Positions 27,704 to 37,410 of a DNA stretch of 64,000 nucleotides are shown here, one piece after another (the first letter of the stretch is position 1; the number at the start of each line of letters is the position of its first letter). Both the position numbers and the translations under genes were made by a program. This DNA is from Clostridiales bacterium (GTDB lineage: Bacteria > Bacillota > Clostridia > Oscillospirales > Butyricicoccaceae), in the NCBI GenBank assembly GCA_022775385.1, contig JALFIV010000033.1, forward strand, positions 81,077 to 145,076, in the 5' to 3' direction. Under the pieces are notes generated by a model. That model saw only the letters and a list, made by a program, of their open reading frames with translations, was not told where the DNA came from and ran no database searches.

Positions 27704-29776
27704 ATGTCTGATAATATCGGCAAAGTTTTTGGCGGCCGCTATGAAGTGCGCGAGATCATCGGCACCGGCGGTATGGCCGTTGTGTACAAAGCATATGACA
27801 CCGTGCTGCATCGTTATGTGGCAATCAAGGTTTTGAAAGAAGAGTTCGCGGCGGACAACGAGTTCCGCAAGCGTTTTAACAACGAGGCACAGGCGGTAGC
27901 CAAGCTGTCTCACAATAATATCGTTTCGATCTATGACGTCTCGCAGGATCACTCCGAGGCGGAGTACATCGTCATGGAGCTGTGCGAGGGCGTCACGCTC
28001 AAGGATTACCTGCGCAAGAAGCATCATCTGTCGTGGCAGGAGACGGTTTACTTCTCCCAGCAGGTGGCGCGCGCACTGGATCACGCGCACAGCCGCGGCA
28101 TCATCCATCAGGACATCAAGCCGCATAACATCATGCTGCTGCGCGACAGCACGGCAAAGGTGATGGACTTCGGCATCGCAAGCTTCGCCAACAGCCAGGA
28201 GACCAAGAAGGTCTCGGAGGCGATCGGCTCGGTGCACTACATCTCGCCGGAACAGGCGAAGGGCATCAAGGTCGACTACCGAACGGATCTGTATTCGCTC
28301 GGCGTTGTCATGTACGAGATGCTGACCGGCACTCTGCCGTTCCGCGGCGATACCGCGGTGGCAGTCGTTATGCAGCACATCAACACGGTTCCGCCCAAGC
28401 CGAGTGAGCTGATGCCGGATATTCCGCCGGCGATGGACGAGATCGTCATGCATGCGATGTGTGCGAATGCGTCCCAGCGGTACAGCTCCGCCATGGAACT
28501 GCTCAACGATCTGGAGCGTATCCGCAGCAATCCGAATTTGTATCTGAACTACACCAACCGCGCATCCTCCGCCACCCGGGCGATCCGCTACGATGACGAG
28601 GAGCAGGCGACGCAGCTCATCCGCGGCGTTCCGGTGGATCCGGACGCGGGCTATCATATGTATGAGGACGACGATGAGGAGGAGTACGAGGAGTACACTC
28701 CGCGCCGCGGCGGCAGAAAGAAGCAGCCGTCGGGCACCGGCATCATCATCGGTGGCCTGGTTGCGGTAGTTGCGGCCGCGCTGTTTGCGCTGTGGGCGAT
28801 CTTCAGCGGCGGCTCCAACGTCAAACTGACTGTGCCGGACTTTGTCGGCATGAACTACTACGAGGAAATCGAAGGAACCAACTACGAGAAGCAGTTCACC
28901 ATCCGCGTCGAGGAGGCACCGATTGAGGACGAGACCGACTACGAGGACGGCGAAGTCATGATGCAGGATCCGGAGGCGGGCGAGAAGGTCAAGCGCGGCG
29001 GAAAGATTTCGCTCATGATCGCCTCGCTGGGCGCCGACGCCGAGGCACAGCCGGAGGAGGACACCGAGGAGGAGCCGGAGGAAGAGCTGGTCAATATTCC
29101 GTCGGTCGAGGGAAGCTCGTATCAGAACGCGGCTTCTGCACTCAAGGCACTCGGACTGAAGGTCTCCCGGGAAGAGGAAAACTCGGACACGGTGGATAAG
29201 GACGATGTCATTTCGTCCGATCCGGCCAGCGGCGAGGAGGTCGAGAAGGGTTCGACTGTCACACTGACGGTATCCATCGGACCGAAGGAGGAAAAGGTCT
29301 CCGTGCCGAATCTGTTCGGAATGACACAGAGCGAGGCGGTTTCCGCCTTGGAAAAGCTCGGTCTCTCGGTCGGTGACATTGACATGGAGGAGAGCGACGA
29401 GCCGGTCGGCACCATCATCCGTCAGACGGTCTCGCCGGGAAACGAGGTCGCAAAGGGAACGTCCGTCGGTATCGTGCTTGCAGCCGAGCCGCCGGAGTAT
29501 GAGGACGAAGAATTCCCCGAGGAGGCCGATCCGTCGGATTCCAGCGTGGGTTTTACTAAGGACGGCGGAACGACCTATATCAAAATTGCTCTGCCGTCCG
29601 ACCGCAGCAGTGTCAACGTCCGTGTTACGGTCGCCGGAAATACGCTGTACGACAGCTCGGTGAACTGCAACCGCGATTCATTCACCGTTCATGCCTCGTA
29701 TTCCGGAACCGAACGGGTTCAGGTGACCATGGACGGACAGACCATCTACGACGGTGACTATAATTTTGCATCATGA
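27704..29776 (+). CDS. prkC: PASTA-domain Ser/Thr protein kinase
   Basis: 690 residues. Kinase domain at about 1-275: glycine loop GTGGMAVVYKAYD, lysine in YVAIKVLKEEF, catalytic loop reading HQDIKPHNIMLL instead of the usual HRD, and MDFGIAS (DFG). An acidic juxtamembrane region precedes one membrane helix (GIIIGGLVAVVAAALFALWA, about 348-367). Outside are three PASTA repeats starting with PDFVGM, PSVEGS and PNLFGM. A C-terminal beta-rich tail follows. It senses wall fragments to control growth and cell wall synthesis. Confidence 0.95.
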   Translation: MSDNIGKVFGGRYEVREIIGTGGMAVVYKAYDTVLHRYVAIKVLKEEFAADNEFRKRFNNEAQAVAKLSHNNIVSIYDVSQDHSEAEYIVMELCEGVTLKDYLRKKHHLSWQETVYFSQQVARALDHAHSRGIIHQDIKPHNIMLLRDSTAKVMDFGIASFANSQETKKVSEAIGSVHYISPEQAKGIKVDYRTDLYSLGVVMYEMLTGTLPFRGDTAVAVVMQHINTVPPKPSELMPDIPPAMDEIVMHAMCANASQRYSSAMELLNDLERIRSNPNLYLNYTNRASSATRAIRYDDEEQATQLIRGVPVDPDAGYHMYEDDDEEEYEEYTPRRGGRKKQPSGTGIIIGGLVAVVAAALFALWAIFSGGSNVKLTVPDFVGMNYYEEIEGTNYEKQFTIRVEEAPIEDETDYEDGEVMMQDPEAGEKVKRGGKISLMIASLGADAEAQPEEDTEEEPEEELVNIPSVEGSSYQNAASALKALGLKVSREEENSDTVDKDDVISSDPASGEEVEKGSTVTLTVSIGPKEEKVSVPNLFGMTQSEAVSALEKLGLSVGDIDMEESDEPVGTIIRQTVSPGNEVAKGTSVGIVLAAEPPEYEDEEFPEEADPSDSSVGFTKDGGTTYIKIALPSDRSSVNVRVTVAGNTLYDSSVNCNRDSFTVHASYSGTERVQVTMDGQTIYDGDYNFAS

Positions 29777-29794
29777 GAAATTCGAAGGGATAAC

Positions 29795-30682
29795 ATGAGT
29801 GAAAACGGAATTATTTTAAAGGGAATCGGCGGATTCTACTATGTCGATACGGCCGCGGGTCTTGTGGAATGCAAGGCTCGCGGCAAATTCCGCATTCAAG
29901 GCGGAAAACCGGTGATCGGAGACCGGGTCACCATCCAGTTGAATGACGACGGGACCGGATACATCCTGTCCATGGAGCCGAGAAAGACCGAGCTGCTGCG
30001 TCCGGCGGTCGCCAACATCGACCAGCTGCTCATCGTCTGTACGGCGGCGCCGCCGAAAACCGAACCGTTCCTGATCGACAAGATCACCTCGATCGCGTCG
30101 CGCAAGAACATGGACACGGTTATCGTCATCAATAAAGTCGATCTCGACCGCGGCGATCATCTCGCGGCAATCTACACCAAGGCGGGATTTCCGGTCTACC
30201 GCGTCAGCGCCGAGACCGGAGAGGGGATTGAGGAACTCCGCGGCTGTCTGCGCGGACGCATCTCCGCGTTCGCCGGCAACTCCGGCGTCGGAAAATCCAG
30301 CCTGCTCAACCGGCTGTATCCGCAGTTCCACGCGCAGGTCGGCACGATAAGCGAGAAGATCGAGCGCGGACGGCACACAACCCGCCATGTCGAGCTGATG
30401 AAGCTGCCGGAGGGCGGTTATCTGGCGGACACGCCGGGATTCTCCGCATTTCAGGCGGAAAAGATGGATCTCGTGCTGGCGGCCGATCTGCAGGACACAT
30501 TCCGCGAGTTTGAGCCGTATCTCGGACGATGCCGCTTTACCGGCTGCGCGCATGTCAAGGAAAAGGGCTGCGCGGTCCGCGCGGCGGTCGAGGCGGGAGA
30601 GATTCCGAAGGAGCGCCACGAGAGCTACTGCCGGCTGTACGAGAGTGTCAAGGACATCAAGGAATGGAGTCTGAACAAATGA
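29795..30682 (+). CDS. rsgA: Ribosome small subunit-dependent GTPase A
   Basis: 295 residues. Late 30S assembly GTPase with circularly permuted motifs: NKVDLDRGD (G4) comes before GNSGVGKSSLLN (G1) and DTPGFSAF (G3). The N-terminal OB fold and the C-terminal zinc knuckle (CRFTGCAHVKEKGCAVR) are present. It lies directly after the kinase gene, as in B. subtilis, and overlaps thiN by 4 bases. Confidence 0.96.
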   Translation: MSENGIILKGIGGFYYVDTAAGLVECKARGKFRIQGGKPVIGDRVTIQLNDDGTGYILSMEPRKTELLRPAVANIDQLLIVCTAAPPKTEPFLIDKITSIASRKNMDTVIVINKVDLDRGDHLAAIYTKAGFPVYRVSAETGEGIEELRGCLRGRISAFAGNSGVGKSSLLNRLYPQFHAQVGTISEKIERGRHTTRHVELMKLPEGGYLADTPGFSAFQAEKMDLVLAADLQDTFREFEPYLGRCRFTGCAHVKEKGCAVRAAVEAGEIPKERHESYCRLYESVKDIKEWSLNK

Positions 30683-31299
30683 CGGCGCTGATTCTGGCCT
30701 CCGCACCCGAGCGGGAGTACGATTATGTCCGCGAGCTGGCACAGCAGGCCGACTGCATCGTCTGTGCCGACGGCGGCGTGCGCCATGCGCGCGCGTGCGG
30801 ACTGCATCCCGATCTGGTGATCGGGGATTTTGACTCGGGAACCCTGCCGGCGGACTGCGAGGTCATCCGGCTGAAACCGGAGAAGGACGACAGCGATCTG
30901 ATGTGCTGTGCCAGAGAGGCAATCCGCCGCGGTGCGGATACGATCTGGATCGCCTGTGCATCGGGCGGACGCATCGACCATTTTCTCGCCAATCTGTTCC
31001 TGCTCGAGTATCTCGGCCGCGAGGGGATCGACGCGCTGTTTTTTGACAGCCGCAACCGCGTCCGCTTTCACGGCGGCGGCACACAGCGGTACACGGCGGA
31101 TCCGGCCTACCGCTACGTCGGGATCATCCCGCTGGATGCACAGCTGCACGGCGTGACCCTGCGCGGACTCAAGTATCCGCTGACGGACGCCGAGCTCGAC
31201 CGCGCGTCGGTCATCAGTATTTCCAACGAGGCGGTGTCGGCGGAATACAGCATTGCAATCGAAGACGGACGGGCATTGGTCGTCGAAAGCCGCGACTGA
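30679..31299 (+). CDS. thiN: Thiamine diphosphokinase
   Basis: 206 residues from ATG 30679. Converts thiamine to thiamine diphosphate. Conserved motifs CADGGVRHARACGLHPDL, VIGDFDSG, PEKDDSDLMCC and GGRIDHFLANL are all present. In Bacillus rpe stands between rsgA and thiN. Here thiN overlaps rsgA directly. Confidence 0.93.
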   Translation: MTALILASAPEREYDYVRELAQQADCIVCADGGVRHARACGLHPDLVIGDFDSGTLPADCEVIRLKPEKDDSDLMCCAREAIRRGADTIWIACASGGRIDHFLANLFLLEYLGREGIDALFFDSRNRVRFHGGGTQRYTADPAYRYVGIIPLDAQLHGVTLRGLKYPLTDAELDRASVISISNEAVSAEYSIAIEDGRALVVESRD

Positions 31300-31336
31300 T
31301 GCCGTTTGATCGAATACAAACAAGGAGGATATGAAC

Positions 31337-31573
31337 ATGAACGTATACAAGACAAAGGGAACCTGCTCCCGTGAGATCCGTTACAGCGTCAAGGACGGCA
31401 TTGTGGAGGATATCGAGGTCATCGGCGGCTGCGCCGGCAATCTGGCGGGCATCTGCCGCCTGATCAAGGGCATGCCGGTCGAGCAGGTGATCAAGGCATT
31501 CAAGGGTGTTGACTGCAACGGACGCGGCACTTCCTGCCCGGATCAGATTGCAACCGCGCTGGAACAGGCTTGA
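31337..31573 (+). CDS. TSCPD-domain protein (TIGR03905 family)
   Basis: 78 residues from ATG 31337, chosen because the AAGGAGG (31322-31328) is 8 bases upstream; the ATG at 31331 is too close. The whole protein is one TSCPD domain with cysteines in TCSRE, GGCAGN and RGTSCPDQIA. The same domain occurs at the C-terminus of some ribonucleotide reductases, where it may bind metal. Stand-alone forms have no assigned function. Confidence 0.9.
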   Translation: MNVYKTKGTCSREIRYSVKDGIVEDIEVIGGCAGNLAGICRLIKGMPVEQVIKAFKGVDCNGRGTSCPDQIATALEQA

Positions 31574-31629
31574 TTTGCATGATGAACACGTGCAAGTTGC
31601 AGAGCTGAATACTGCATTTATGCAAAATG

Positions 31630-31659
31630 ACGCCGTTCGGGATGCGAACGGCGTTTTTT
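31630..31659 (+). terminator. Terminator of the yicC-to-TSCPD gene run
   Basis: Perfect stem ACGCCGTTCG (31630-31639) / CGAACGGCGT (31645-31654) followed by TTTTT. Confidence 0.92.
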
Positions 31660-31711
31660 GTGTGCAATGTTCTGGAAAAATAAAAACGGGGCAAAAAATG
31701 TGAAAATGCGG

Positions 31712-31740
31712 TTGAAAAAATCATATTCCTAGTCTATAAT
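31712..31740 (+). promoter_or_regulatory. Promoter of the aminotransferase gene
   Basis: TTGAAA (31712-31717), 17-base spacer, TATAAT (31735-31740), giving a leader of about 80 bases. Confidence 0.8.
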
Positions 31741-31827
31741 GAGTAAGACTTCAAAAGAAATGTAACTGTGCGTTTCGCAAGTAACCGAAATTCAACAGGC
31801 AAATGATACATTTGGTTCTGAAAGGAA

Positions 31828-33033
31828 ATGATGGCAATGGTTAAACCAATTTCAAAAATTGCTTCCGCAATCAGCCCGTCCGCAACCCTCGCAATCAATG
31901 CGCTGTACAAGCAGATGCAGGCTGACGGCATCGATGTCGTCGGATTCGGCGCAGGCGAGCCGGATTTCAACACGCCGGACAACATCAAAGCGGCCGGAAT
32001 CGCGGCAATTGAGGAGAATCAGACGAGATATACCCCGGCAGCCGGTCTGATGTCGCTGCGCAAGGCGGTCTGTGCGCGCATGAAGGAGGACCTCGGTCTG
32101 GACTACGAGCCGTCGCAGGTTGTTGTTGCCTCGGGTGCAAAGCACAGTGTGTATGCCGCCATCATGGTATGCTGTGATCCGGGCGACGAGGTCATCATCG
32201 CCGCACCGTACTGGCTGAGCTATTCCGAGATGGTCCGCATGGCGGGCGCCGTTCCGGTTGAGGTCGTTGCATCCAAGGAGCAGCACTTCAAGATCACGGC
32301 AGAGCAGCTGGAGGCAGCCATCACCCCGAAGACCAAGATGTTCATGCTGAACTCGCCGTCCAACCCGACCGGCATGGTCTACACGAAGGAAGAGCTGGAG
32401 GCGCTTGCAGCGGTCTGCGAGAAGCACGGCATCTATGTTCTGGCGGATGACATCTACTATAAGCTGGTATATGACGGAATCGAGTACACCTCCATCGCAT
32501 CGGTATCCCCGGCGATGAAGGAACAGTGCATCATTGTCAACGGTGTCTCCAAGACCTACGCGATGACCGGCTGGAGAGTCGGCTACACGCTGTCCAACGA
32601 GACTGTGGCAAAGGCGATGTCGAGCTATCTGAGCCACTCCACCGGCGCACCGGCAACGCCGGCGCAGTATGCCGCCATCGAGGCTCTGACCGGTCCGCAG
32701 GACTCGGTTGAGACCATGCGTCAGGAGTTCGAGAAGCGCCGCGACCATCTGGTAGAGCGCATGAACAAGGTTCCGGGCGTCTCCTGCCTCAAGCCGCAGG
32801 GCGCATTCTATGTTATGATGGATATGTCCGGCTTTGTCGGCAAGGAGATGTACGGTCATGTGATCGAAAACGATGTCGATTTCGCACAGCTCTTCCTGGA
32901 GAAGGGTCTGGTTGCCACCGTTCCGACTTCTGCGTTCGCGGCGCCGAATTATCTGCGCTGGTCGTATGCGACCTCGCTCGAGCAGATCGACAAGGGCATC
33001 GACCGTCTGGAAAAGTTTATCGCTGAGGCGTAA
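31828..33033 (+). CDS. Pyridoxal-phosphate aspartate aminotransferase (class I)
   Basis: About 400 residues. The N-terminus has ATG codons at 31828, 31831 and 31837 behind one AAAGGA site; 31831 or 31837 has the more usual spacing. It matches AspB-type enzymes: GFGAGEPDFNTP, NSPSNPTG, DDIYYKLVY and the PLP lysine in NGVSKTYAMTGWRVGY (near residue 237). It interconverts aspartate and oxaloacetate. It is monocistronic, with promoter and terminator visible. Confidence 0.93.
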   Translation: MMAMVKPISKIASAISPSATLAINALYKQMQADGIDVVGFGAGEPDFNTPDNIKAAGIAAIEENQTRYTPAAGLMSLRKAVCARMKEDLGLDYEPSQVVVASGAKHSVYAAIMVCCDPGDEVIIAAPYWLSYSEMVRMAGAVPVEVVASKEQHFKITAEQLEAAITPKTKMFMLNSPSNPTGMVYTKEELEALAAVCEKHGIYVLADDIYYKLVYDGIEYTSIASVSPAMKEQCIIVNGVSKTYAMTGWRVGYTLSNETVAKAMSSYLSHSTGAPATPAQYAAIEALTGPQDSVETMRQEFEKRRDHLVERMNKVPGVSCLKPQGAFYVMMDMSGFVGKEMYGHVIENDVDFAQLFLEKGLVATVPTSAFAAPNYLRWSYATSLEQIDKGIDRLEKFIAEA

Positions 33034-33058
33034 GACAGATCAGATCCAAATAGATACG

Positions 33059-33101
33059 GGACTCACCGATACGGCTTTGTATCAGTGAGTCCTAATTTTT
33101 T
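33059..33101 (+). terminator. Terminator after the aminotransferase
   Basis: Stem GGACTCACCGATAC (33059-33072) / GTATCAGTGAGTCC (33079-33092), one wobble pair, then TAATTTTTT. Confidence 0.9.
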
Positions 33102-33135
33102 GACAAACAATCCGATGTTTTGTGTACAAATGATA

Positions 33136-33164
33136 TTGAAGTTTCGGACAATATCCCCTAAAAT
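33136..33164 (+). promoter_or_regulatory. Promoter of purB
   Basis: TTGAAG (33136-33141), 17-base spacer, TAAAAT (33159-33164). A small GGCGC/GCGCC hairpin lies in the leader just before the AAAGGA site. I see no purine riboswitch. Confidence 0.6.
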
Positions 33165-33214
33165 AATAACAGCTGTATTCGGCGCGGAGAGTGCGCCGGG
33201 AAAGGAACGTAACT

Positions 33215-34645
33215 ATGAGCAATATTTATGAAAGCCCGTTTTGTTCGAGATATGCAAGCCCGGAGATGCTGTATGTCTTTTCGCCGGATATGAAGTTCTC
33301 CACCTGGAGACGTCTTTGGGTGTCTCTGGCTAAGGCGGAGAAGGAGCTCGGTCTGCCGATCACGCAGGAGCAGATCGACGAGATGGAAGCAAACATCGAC
33401 AACATCGACTACGATGTCGCCAGAGCGCGTGAGAAGGAAGTCCGTCACGACGTCATGGCACACGTTTATACCTTCGGCAAGGCCGCACCGAAGGCCGCCG
33501 GCATCATCCATCTGGGTGCGACCAGCGCTTACGTCGGCGACAACACTGACATCATCCAGCTCAAGGAGGGTCTGCTGCTCGTCCGCAAGAAGCTGGTTGC
33601 CGTCATCCGCAAGCTGAGCGCATTTGCTGACGCACACAAGGATCAGCCGACCCTCGGCTTCACGCATTTCCAGCCGGCACAGCTGACCACCGTCGGCAAG
33701 CGCGCGACCCTCTGGATCAACGAGCTGCTGATGGATCTGGACGAGGTCGAGTTCCGCATCGCAAACCTGCGTATGCTCGGCTCCAAGGGTACGACCGGCA
33801 CGCAGGCGAGCTTCATGGAGCTGTTCGACGGCGACCATGAGAAGATCAAGAAGATGGAGCAGATGATCGCCGACGACTTCGGTTTCCCGGGTGTCGTTCC
33901 GGTTTCCGGTCAGACCTACTCCCGCAAGATCGACGCACAGGTTGTCGCAACCCTCGGCGGCATCGCACAGTCCGCGAGCAAGTTTGCCACCGACATGCGT
34001 CTGCTCCAGCACCTGAAGGAGCTGGAAGAGCCGTTTGAGGCTCATCAGATCGGCTCCTCCGCGATGCCGTACAAGCGCAATCCGATGCGCTCCGAGCGTA
34101 TCTGCGCACTGGCACGCTATGTCATCACGGACACGCTGAATCCGGCGTTCACCTCCGCGACCCAGTGGTTCGAGCGCACGCTGGATGACTCCGCAAACAA
34201 GCGCGTCTCCATTCCGGAGGCATTCCTCGGTGTCGACGCCATCCTGAACATCATGATCAACATCGCAGAGGGCATCGTGGTTTACCCGAAGGTCATCGAG
34301 CAGCGCGTGATGAGCGAACTGCCGTTCATGGCGACCGAGAACATCATGATGAGTGCGGTCAAGCGCGGCGGAAACCGTCAGGAACTGCATGAGCGCATCC
34401 GCCAGCACTCCATGGCGGCCGGCAAGCGCGTCAAGGAGGAGGGTCTGGACAACGACCTGATCGACCGCATCGCCGCCGACCCGATGTTCGGCCTGACCAA
34501 GGAGGAGATCGTCGCAGAGCTCGATCCGAAGGCATACATCGGCCGTGCACCCCAGCAGGTCGAGGACTTCATCGCAAACGACGTCATGCCGCGCATCCGC
34601 CCGTATCTGGACGACGAGGAGCTCAAGGTCGAAATCAACTTGTAA
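33215..34645 (+). CDS. purB: Adenylosuccinate lyase
   Basis: 476 residues from ATG 33215. Catalyses two fumarate-releasing steps of purine synthesis. Motifs: HDVMAHVYTFG, LGATSAYVGDNTD (catalytic His region), and the flexible-loop signature GSSAMPYKRNPMRSE with the catalytic Ser. It is monocistronic. Confidence 0.95.
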   Translation: MSNIYESPFCSRYASPEMLYVFSPDMKFSTWRRLWVSLAKAEKELGLPITQEQIDEMEANIDNIDYDVARAREKEVRHDVMAHVYTFGKAAPKAAGIIHLGATSAYVGDNTDIIQLKEGLLLVRKKLVAVIRKLSAFADAHKDQPTLGFTHFQPAQLTTVGKRATLWINELLMDLDEVEFRIANLRMLGSKGTTGTQASFMELFDGDHEKIKKMEQMIADDFGFPGVVPVSGQTYSRKIDAQVVATLGGIAQSASKFATDMRLLQHLKELEEPFEAHQIGSSAMPYKRNPMRSERICALARYVITDTLNPAFTSATQWFERTLDDSANKRVSIPEAFLGVDAILNIMINIAEGIVVYPKVIEQRVMSELPFMATENIMMSAVKRGGNRQELHERIRQHSMAAGKRVKEEGLDNDLIDRIAADPMFGLTKEEIVAELDPKAYIGRAPQQVEDFIANDVMPRIRPYLDDEELKVEINL

Positions 34646-34676
34646 GCGCAAGAATTGGAATAATATAGCAGCCATG

Positions 34677-34708
34677 CCCCGGCAGGATTTCCTGTCGGGG
34701 TCTTTTTT
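34677..34708 (+). terminator. Terminator after purB
   Basis: Stem CCCCGGCAGG (34677-34686) / CCTGTCGGGG (34691-34700), then TCTTTTTT. Confidence 0.93.
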
Positions 34709-34790
34709 GACAAAAGACGGAGAAAAATGGTATTTCACAAAGAGGAATGGGGAATTCTCTGTGAAATTTTGTTGAATTTCGCCAGTTTAT

Positions 34791-34819
34791 TTGACTTCCA
34801 CACCCGTTTCGTATATAAT
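34791..34819 (+). promoter_or_regulatory. Promoter of secD-secF
   Basis: TTGACT (34791-34796), 17-base spacer, TATAAT (34814-34819), close to consensus. Confidence 0.88.
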
Positions 34820-34856
34820 ATAACCGTTCATTGTCACAATCTAGGAGGCGACTAAT

Positions 34857-36149
34857 TTGAAAAAGAGTATTCTGTCCTTTGTGGCTGTTCTGCTGGTAAT
34901 TGCATTGCTCTGCTGTACAGCTGTCTTTGGACTCACCGTCGGACCGATCCAGATCCCCAACGTGCTGGATGAAGAAAACGGCATCCGCCGCGGACTGGAT
35001 CTGGTGGGCGGTTCATCCATCACGTTCGAAGCACAGCTTCCGGACGGGTACAACACATCCAACCTGCAGTCGGATATGAATTCCGTGCAGGCGATGATGA
35101 CCAAGCGTCTGGATTCCCTCGGCTACACCGAAGCGACGGTCGAGCTGGTGGGAGACACCCGCATCAAGGTCGACATCCCGGCGATCTCCGACCCGCAGGA
35201 AGCGGTCGAGGTTCTGGGCGCAACCGCACAGCTGCAGTTCCTGAATGCCGACGGCGAGGTCATCCTCGGCGGCTCGGACATCAAGAGCGCATCGGCAGGC
35301 TACGGCAAGGTCAGCCAGACATCGGTTGCGGAGGAGCACTATGTCAACGTTGAGTTCACCGACGAGGCCGCGGAGAAGTGGACGGAAGCCACCAAGCTCG
35401 CGGCACAGGCGGAGGACGGCAAGAACTACATCAAGATCGTCATGGACGAGGAAACCCTGTCCTCTCCGTCCGTCTCCAGCGAGTATGCGGAGACCGGCAT
35501 CACGGGCGGCGGATGCATCATTTCGGGCAATTTCGATGCGGATTCCGCAAGAACGCTTGCCGAGCAGATCAACATCGGCCAGCTGCCGTTCACGCTGGAA
35601 GAGGTATCCATGAGCGCGGTCGGACCGTCCCTCGGTGAGAAGGCGCTGTCCACCAGCCTGACGGCGGGCGCCATCGGCATTCTGCTCGTCATGATCTTCA
35701 TGATCGTCATGTACCGTGTACCGGGCTTCATTGCATCCATCGCACTGCTGTTCTACACCGCACTGGACGCCGTCATCCTGACGGTTGCCCATGTCAATCT
35801 CTCCCTGCCGGGCATCGCAGGCATCATCCTGTCCATCGGCATGGCGGTCGACGCCAACGTCATCATCTTTGAGCGAATCAAGGACGAACTGCACAACGGC
35901 AAGACCGTCCGCGCGGCGATCGACTCCGGCTTCAGCCGCGCATGGACCGCGATCATCGACTCGAACATCACGACGATCATTGCTGCCGTTGTCCTGTACT
36001 TCTTCGGCTCCGGTACGGTAGTCGGCTTTGCGATCACGTTCGGCATCGGCGTTGTTCTGTCCATGTTCACGGCGGTTACCGTCACTCGTTTCCTTCTGAG
36101 ACGGATTGTCGAGTTCAATATCCGCAATCCGAAGCTCTACGGCGCGTAA
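34857..36149 (+). CDS. secD: Protein translocase subunit SecD
   Basis: 430 residues from a TTG start with AGGAGG (34843-34848) 8 bases upstream. Signal-anchor helix SILSFVAVLLVIALLCCTAV, then the periplasm-type P1 domain with GIRRGLDLVGGSSITFEA. The C-terminal half holds five further helices, including GIAGIILSIGMAVDANVIIF with the Asp needed for proton coupling in the family. It works with SecF to pull secreted proteins out of SecYEG. Confidence 0.95.
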   Translation: MKKSILSFVAVLLVIALLCCTAVFGLTVGPIQIPNVLDEENGIRRGLDLVGGSSITFEAQLPDGYNTSNLQSDMNSVQAMMTKRLDSLGYTEATVELVGDTRIKVDIPAISDPQEAVEVLGATAQLQFLNADGEVILGGSDIKSASAGYGKVSQTSVAEEHYVNVEFTDEAAEKWTEATKLAAQAEDGKNYIKIVMDEETLSSPSVSSEYAETGITGGGCIISGNFDADSARTLAEQINIGQLPFTLEEVSMSAVGPSLGEKALSTSLTAGAIGILLVMIFMIVMYRVPGFIASIALLFYTALDAVILTVAHVNLSLPGIAGIILSIGMAVDANVIIFERIKDELHNGKTVRAAIDSGFSRAWTAIIDSNITTIIAAVVLYFFGSGTVVGFAITFGIGVVLSMFTAVTVTRFLLRRIVEFNIRNPKLYGA

Positions 36150-36167
36150 GAAAGGAGAGGAGTTATC

Positions 36168-37277
36168 ATGGAAAAGAAACGGTTTTCTATCGTTAAGAAA
36201 TTCCCGATTTTCGCAATTATCTCTTTGATTCTGATTGCGCCGGGTCTGATCGGACTGGTTACCCTGCCGTTTGGTCTGAATCTGTTCAATATGGATGTCG
36301 ACTTTGTCGGCGGCACCAGCATGACCTTCAACCTGCACACCGAGGTCACCAGTGAGATGTCGGGTGAGGAGATCCCGCAGCTGGTCGAGAACGCCTGCGG
36401 TGTGGCTCCGTCCACCGTACAGAAGACGGGCGAAAACAATGAGTCGGTACTCATCAAGTGCACCGAGCTGGACAACGGTCAGCAGACCGCGGTTGTCAAC
36501 GCGATGCAGGAGAAATACAGCCTGACGGATGAGGACACCGAGAGCGTCGAGCATGTCAATGCCACCATCGGCCGCGAGGCCCAGAACAAGGCGGTCACCG
36601 CGGCGGTCATCGCAGTCCTGCTCATGCTGCTGTACATCACGATCCGTTTTGAGTTCACCTCCGGTCTTGCGGCGGTCACCTGTCTGGCGCACGACCTGCT
36701 GGTCATCCTGTCGGCATATATCGTCCTGCGCATCCCGTTCAACACGACGTTTATCGCGGTTGCGCTGACGATCCTGGGCTACTCGATCAACGCGTCCATC
36801 ATCGTGTTCGACCGCATCCGTGAGAACCGCCGGTTCGCACGCCGCGAGAGCTTTGAGGATACGGTGGAGGTCAGTGTCTGGCAGACGGTACGCCGCACGC
36901 TGTTCACGTCGATTACGACCCTGCTGACCATCGGCATGATCTTTATCTTCGGTGTCACCTCGCTGCGTCAGTTCACCCTGCCGATCATCATCGGTATCGT
37001 CGCGGGCGGCTATTCCTCGATCTTCCTGGCCGGCTCACTCTGGGCAAAGTACCGCGGCATGCTCCGCAAGAACCGCCGCGCAAAGGCATCGGCCAAGCTG
37101 GCATCCCGTGACGCGGGCAAGCCGAAGACGGCATCCGAGACCGAGGAGTCCAAGGCGGACGCACCGGTACCGGAGGCACAGCCTGCTCCGGCAACACCGG
37201 CGCCGGCTTCCGCAGCAGCTCCGGCTCAGCGGAGAAACAACTCCAAGAAAAACAAGAGAAAGAAGAAAAAGCACTGA
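36168..37277 (+). CDS. secF: Protein translocase subunit SecF
   Basis: 369 residues. Six membrane helices, with NMDVDFVGGTSMTFN after the first and ILGYSINASIIVFDRIRENR as the conserved motif. A C-terminal tail of about 60 residues beyond the last helix is rich in Ala/Pro then Lys/Asn/Arg (ending RKKKKH), probably cytosolic and RNA- or ribosome-facing. It sits 18 bases after secD. Confidence 0.95.
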   Translation: MEKKRFSIVKKFPIFAIISLILIAPGLIGLVTLPFGLNLFNMDVDFVGGTSMTFNLHTEVTSEMSGEEIPQLVENACGVAPSTVQKTGENNESVLIKCTELDNGQQTAVVNAMQEKYSLTDEDTESVEHVNATIGREAQNKAVTAAVIAVLLMLLYITIRFEFTSGLAAVTCLAHDLLVILSAYIVLRIPFNTTFIAVALTILGYSINASIIVFDRIRENRRFARRESFEDTVEVSVWQTVRRTLFTSITTLLTIGMIFIFGVTSLRQFTLPIIIGIVAGGYSSIFLAGSLWAKYRGMLRKNRRAKASAKLASRDAGKPKTASETEESKADAPVPEAQPAPATPAPASAAAPAQRRNNSKKNKRKKKKH

Positions 37278-37294
37278 GTGCGTGATTGGAATGA

Positions 37295-37325
37295 GGCAGT
37301 CGGATGAGAATCCGGCTGCCTTTTT
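37295..37325 (+). terminator. Terminator after secF
   Basis: Stem GGCAGTCGGA (37295-37304) / TCCGGCTGCC (37311-37320), one G-T pair, then TTTTT. Confidence 0.92.
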
Positions 37326-37410
37326 CTGTACGCTCTGCATCAGACAAGCAGCAGAAAAATGAACAAATTCAAACGAAATGTATCAAATATTGCAAATATC
37401 CACAAGGAAA

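Noticed and set aside
33100-33215. Purine riboswitch or other aptamer upstream of purB
   Set aside because: No conserved aptamer core is visible, only a short hairpin and a promoter.
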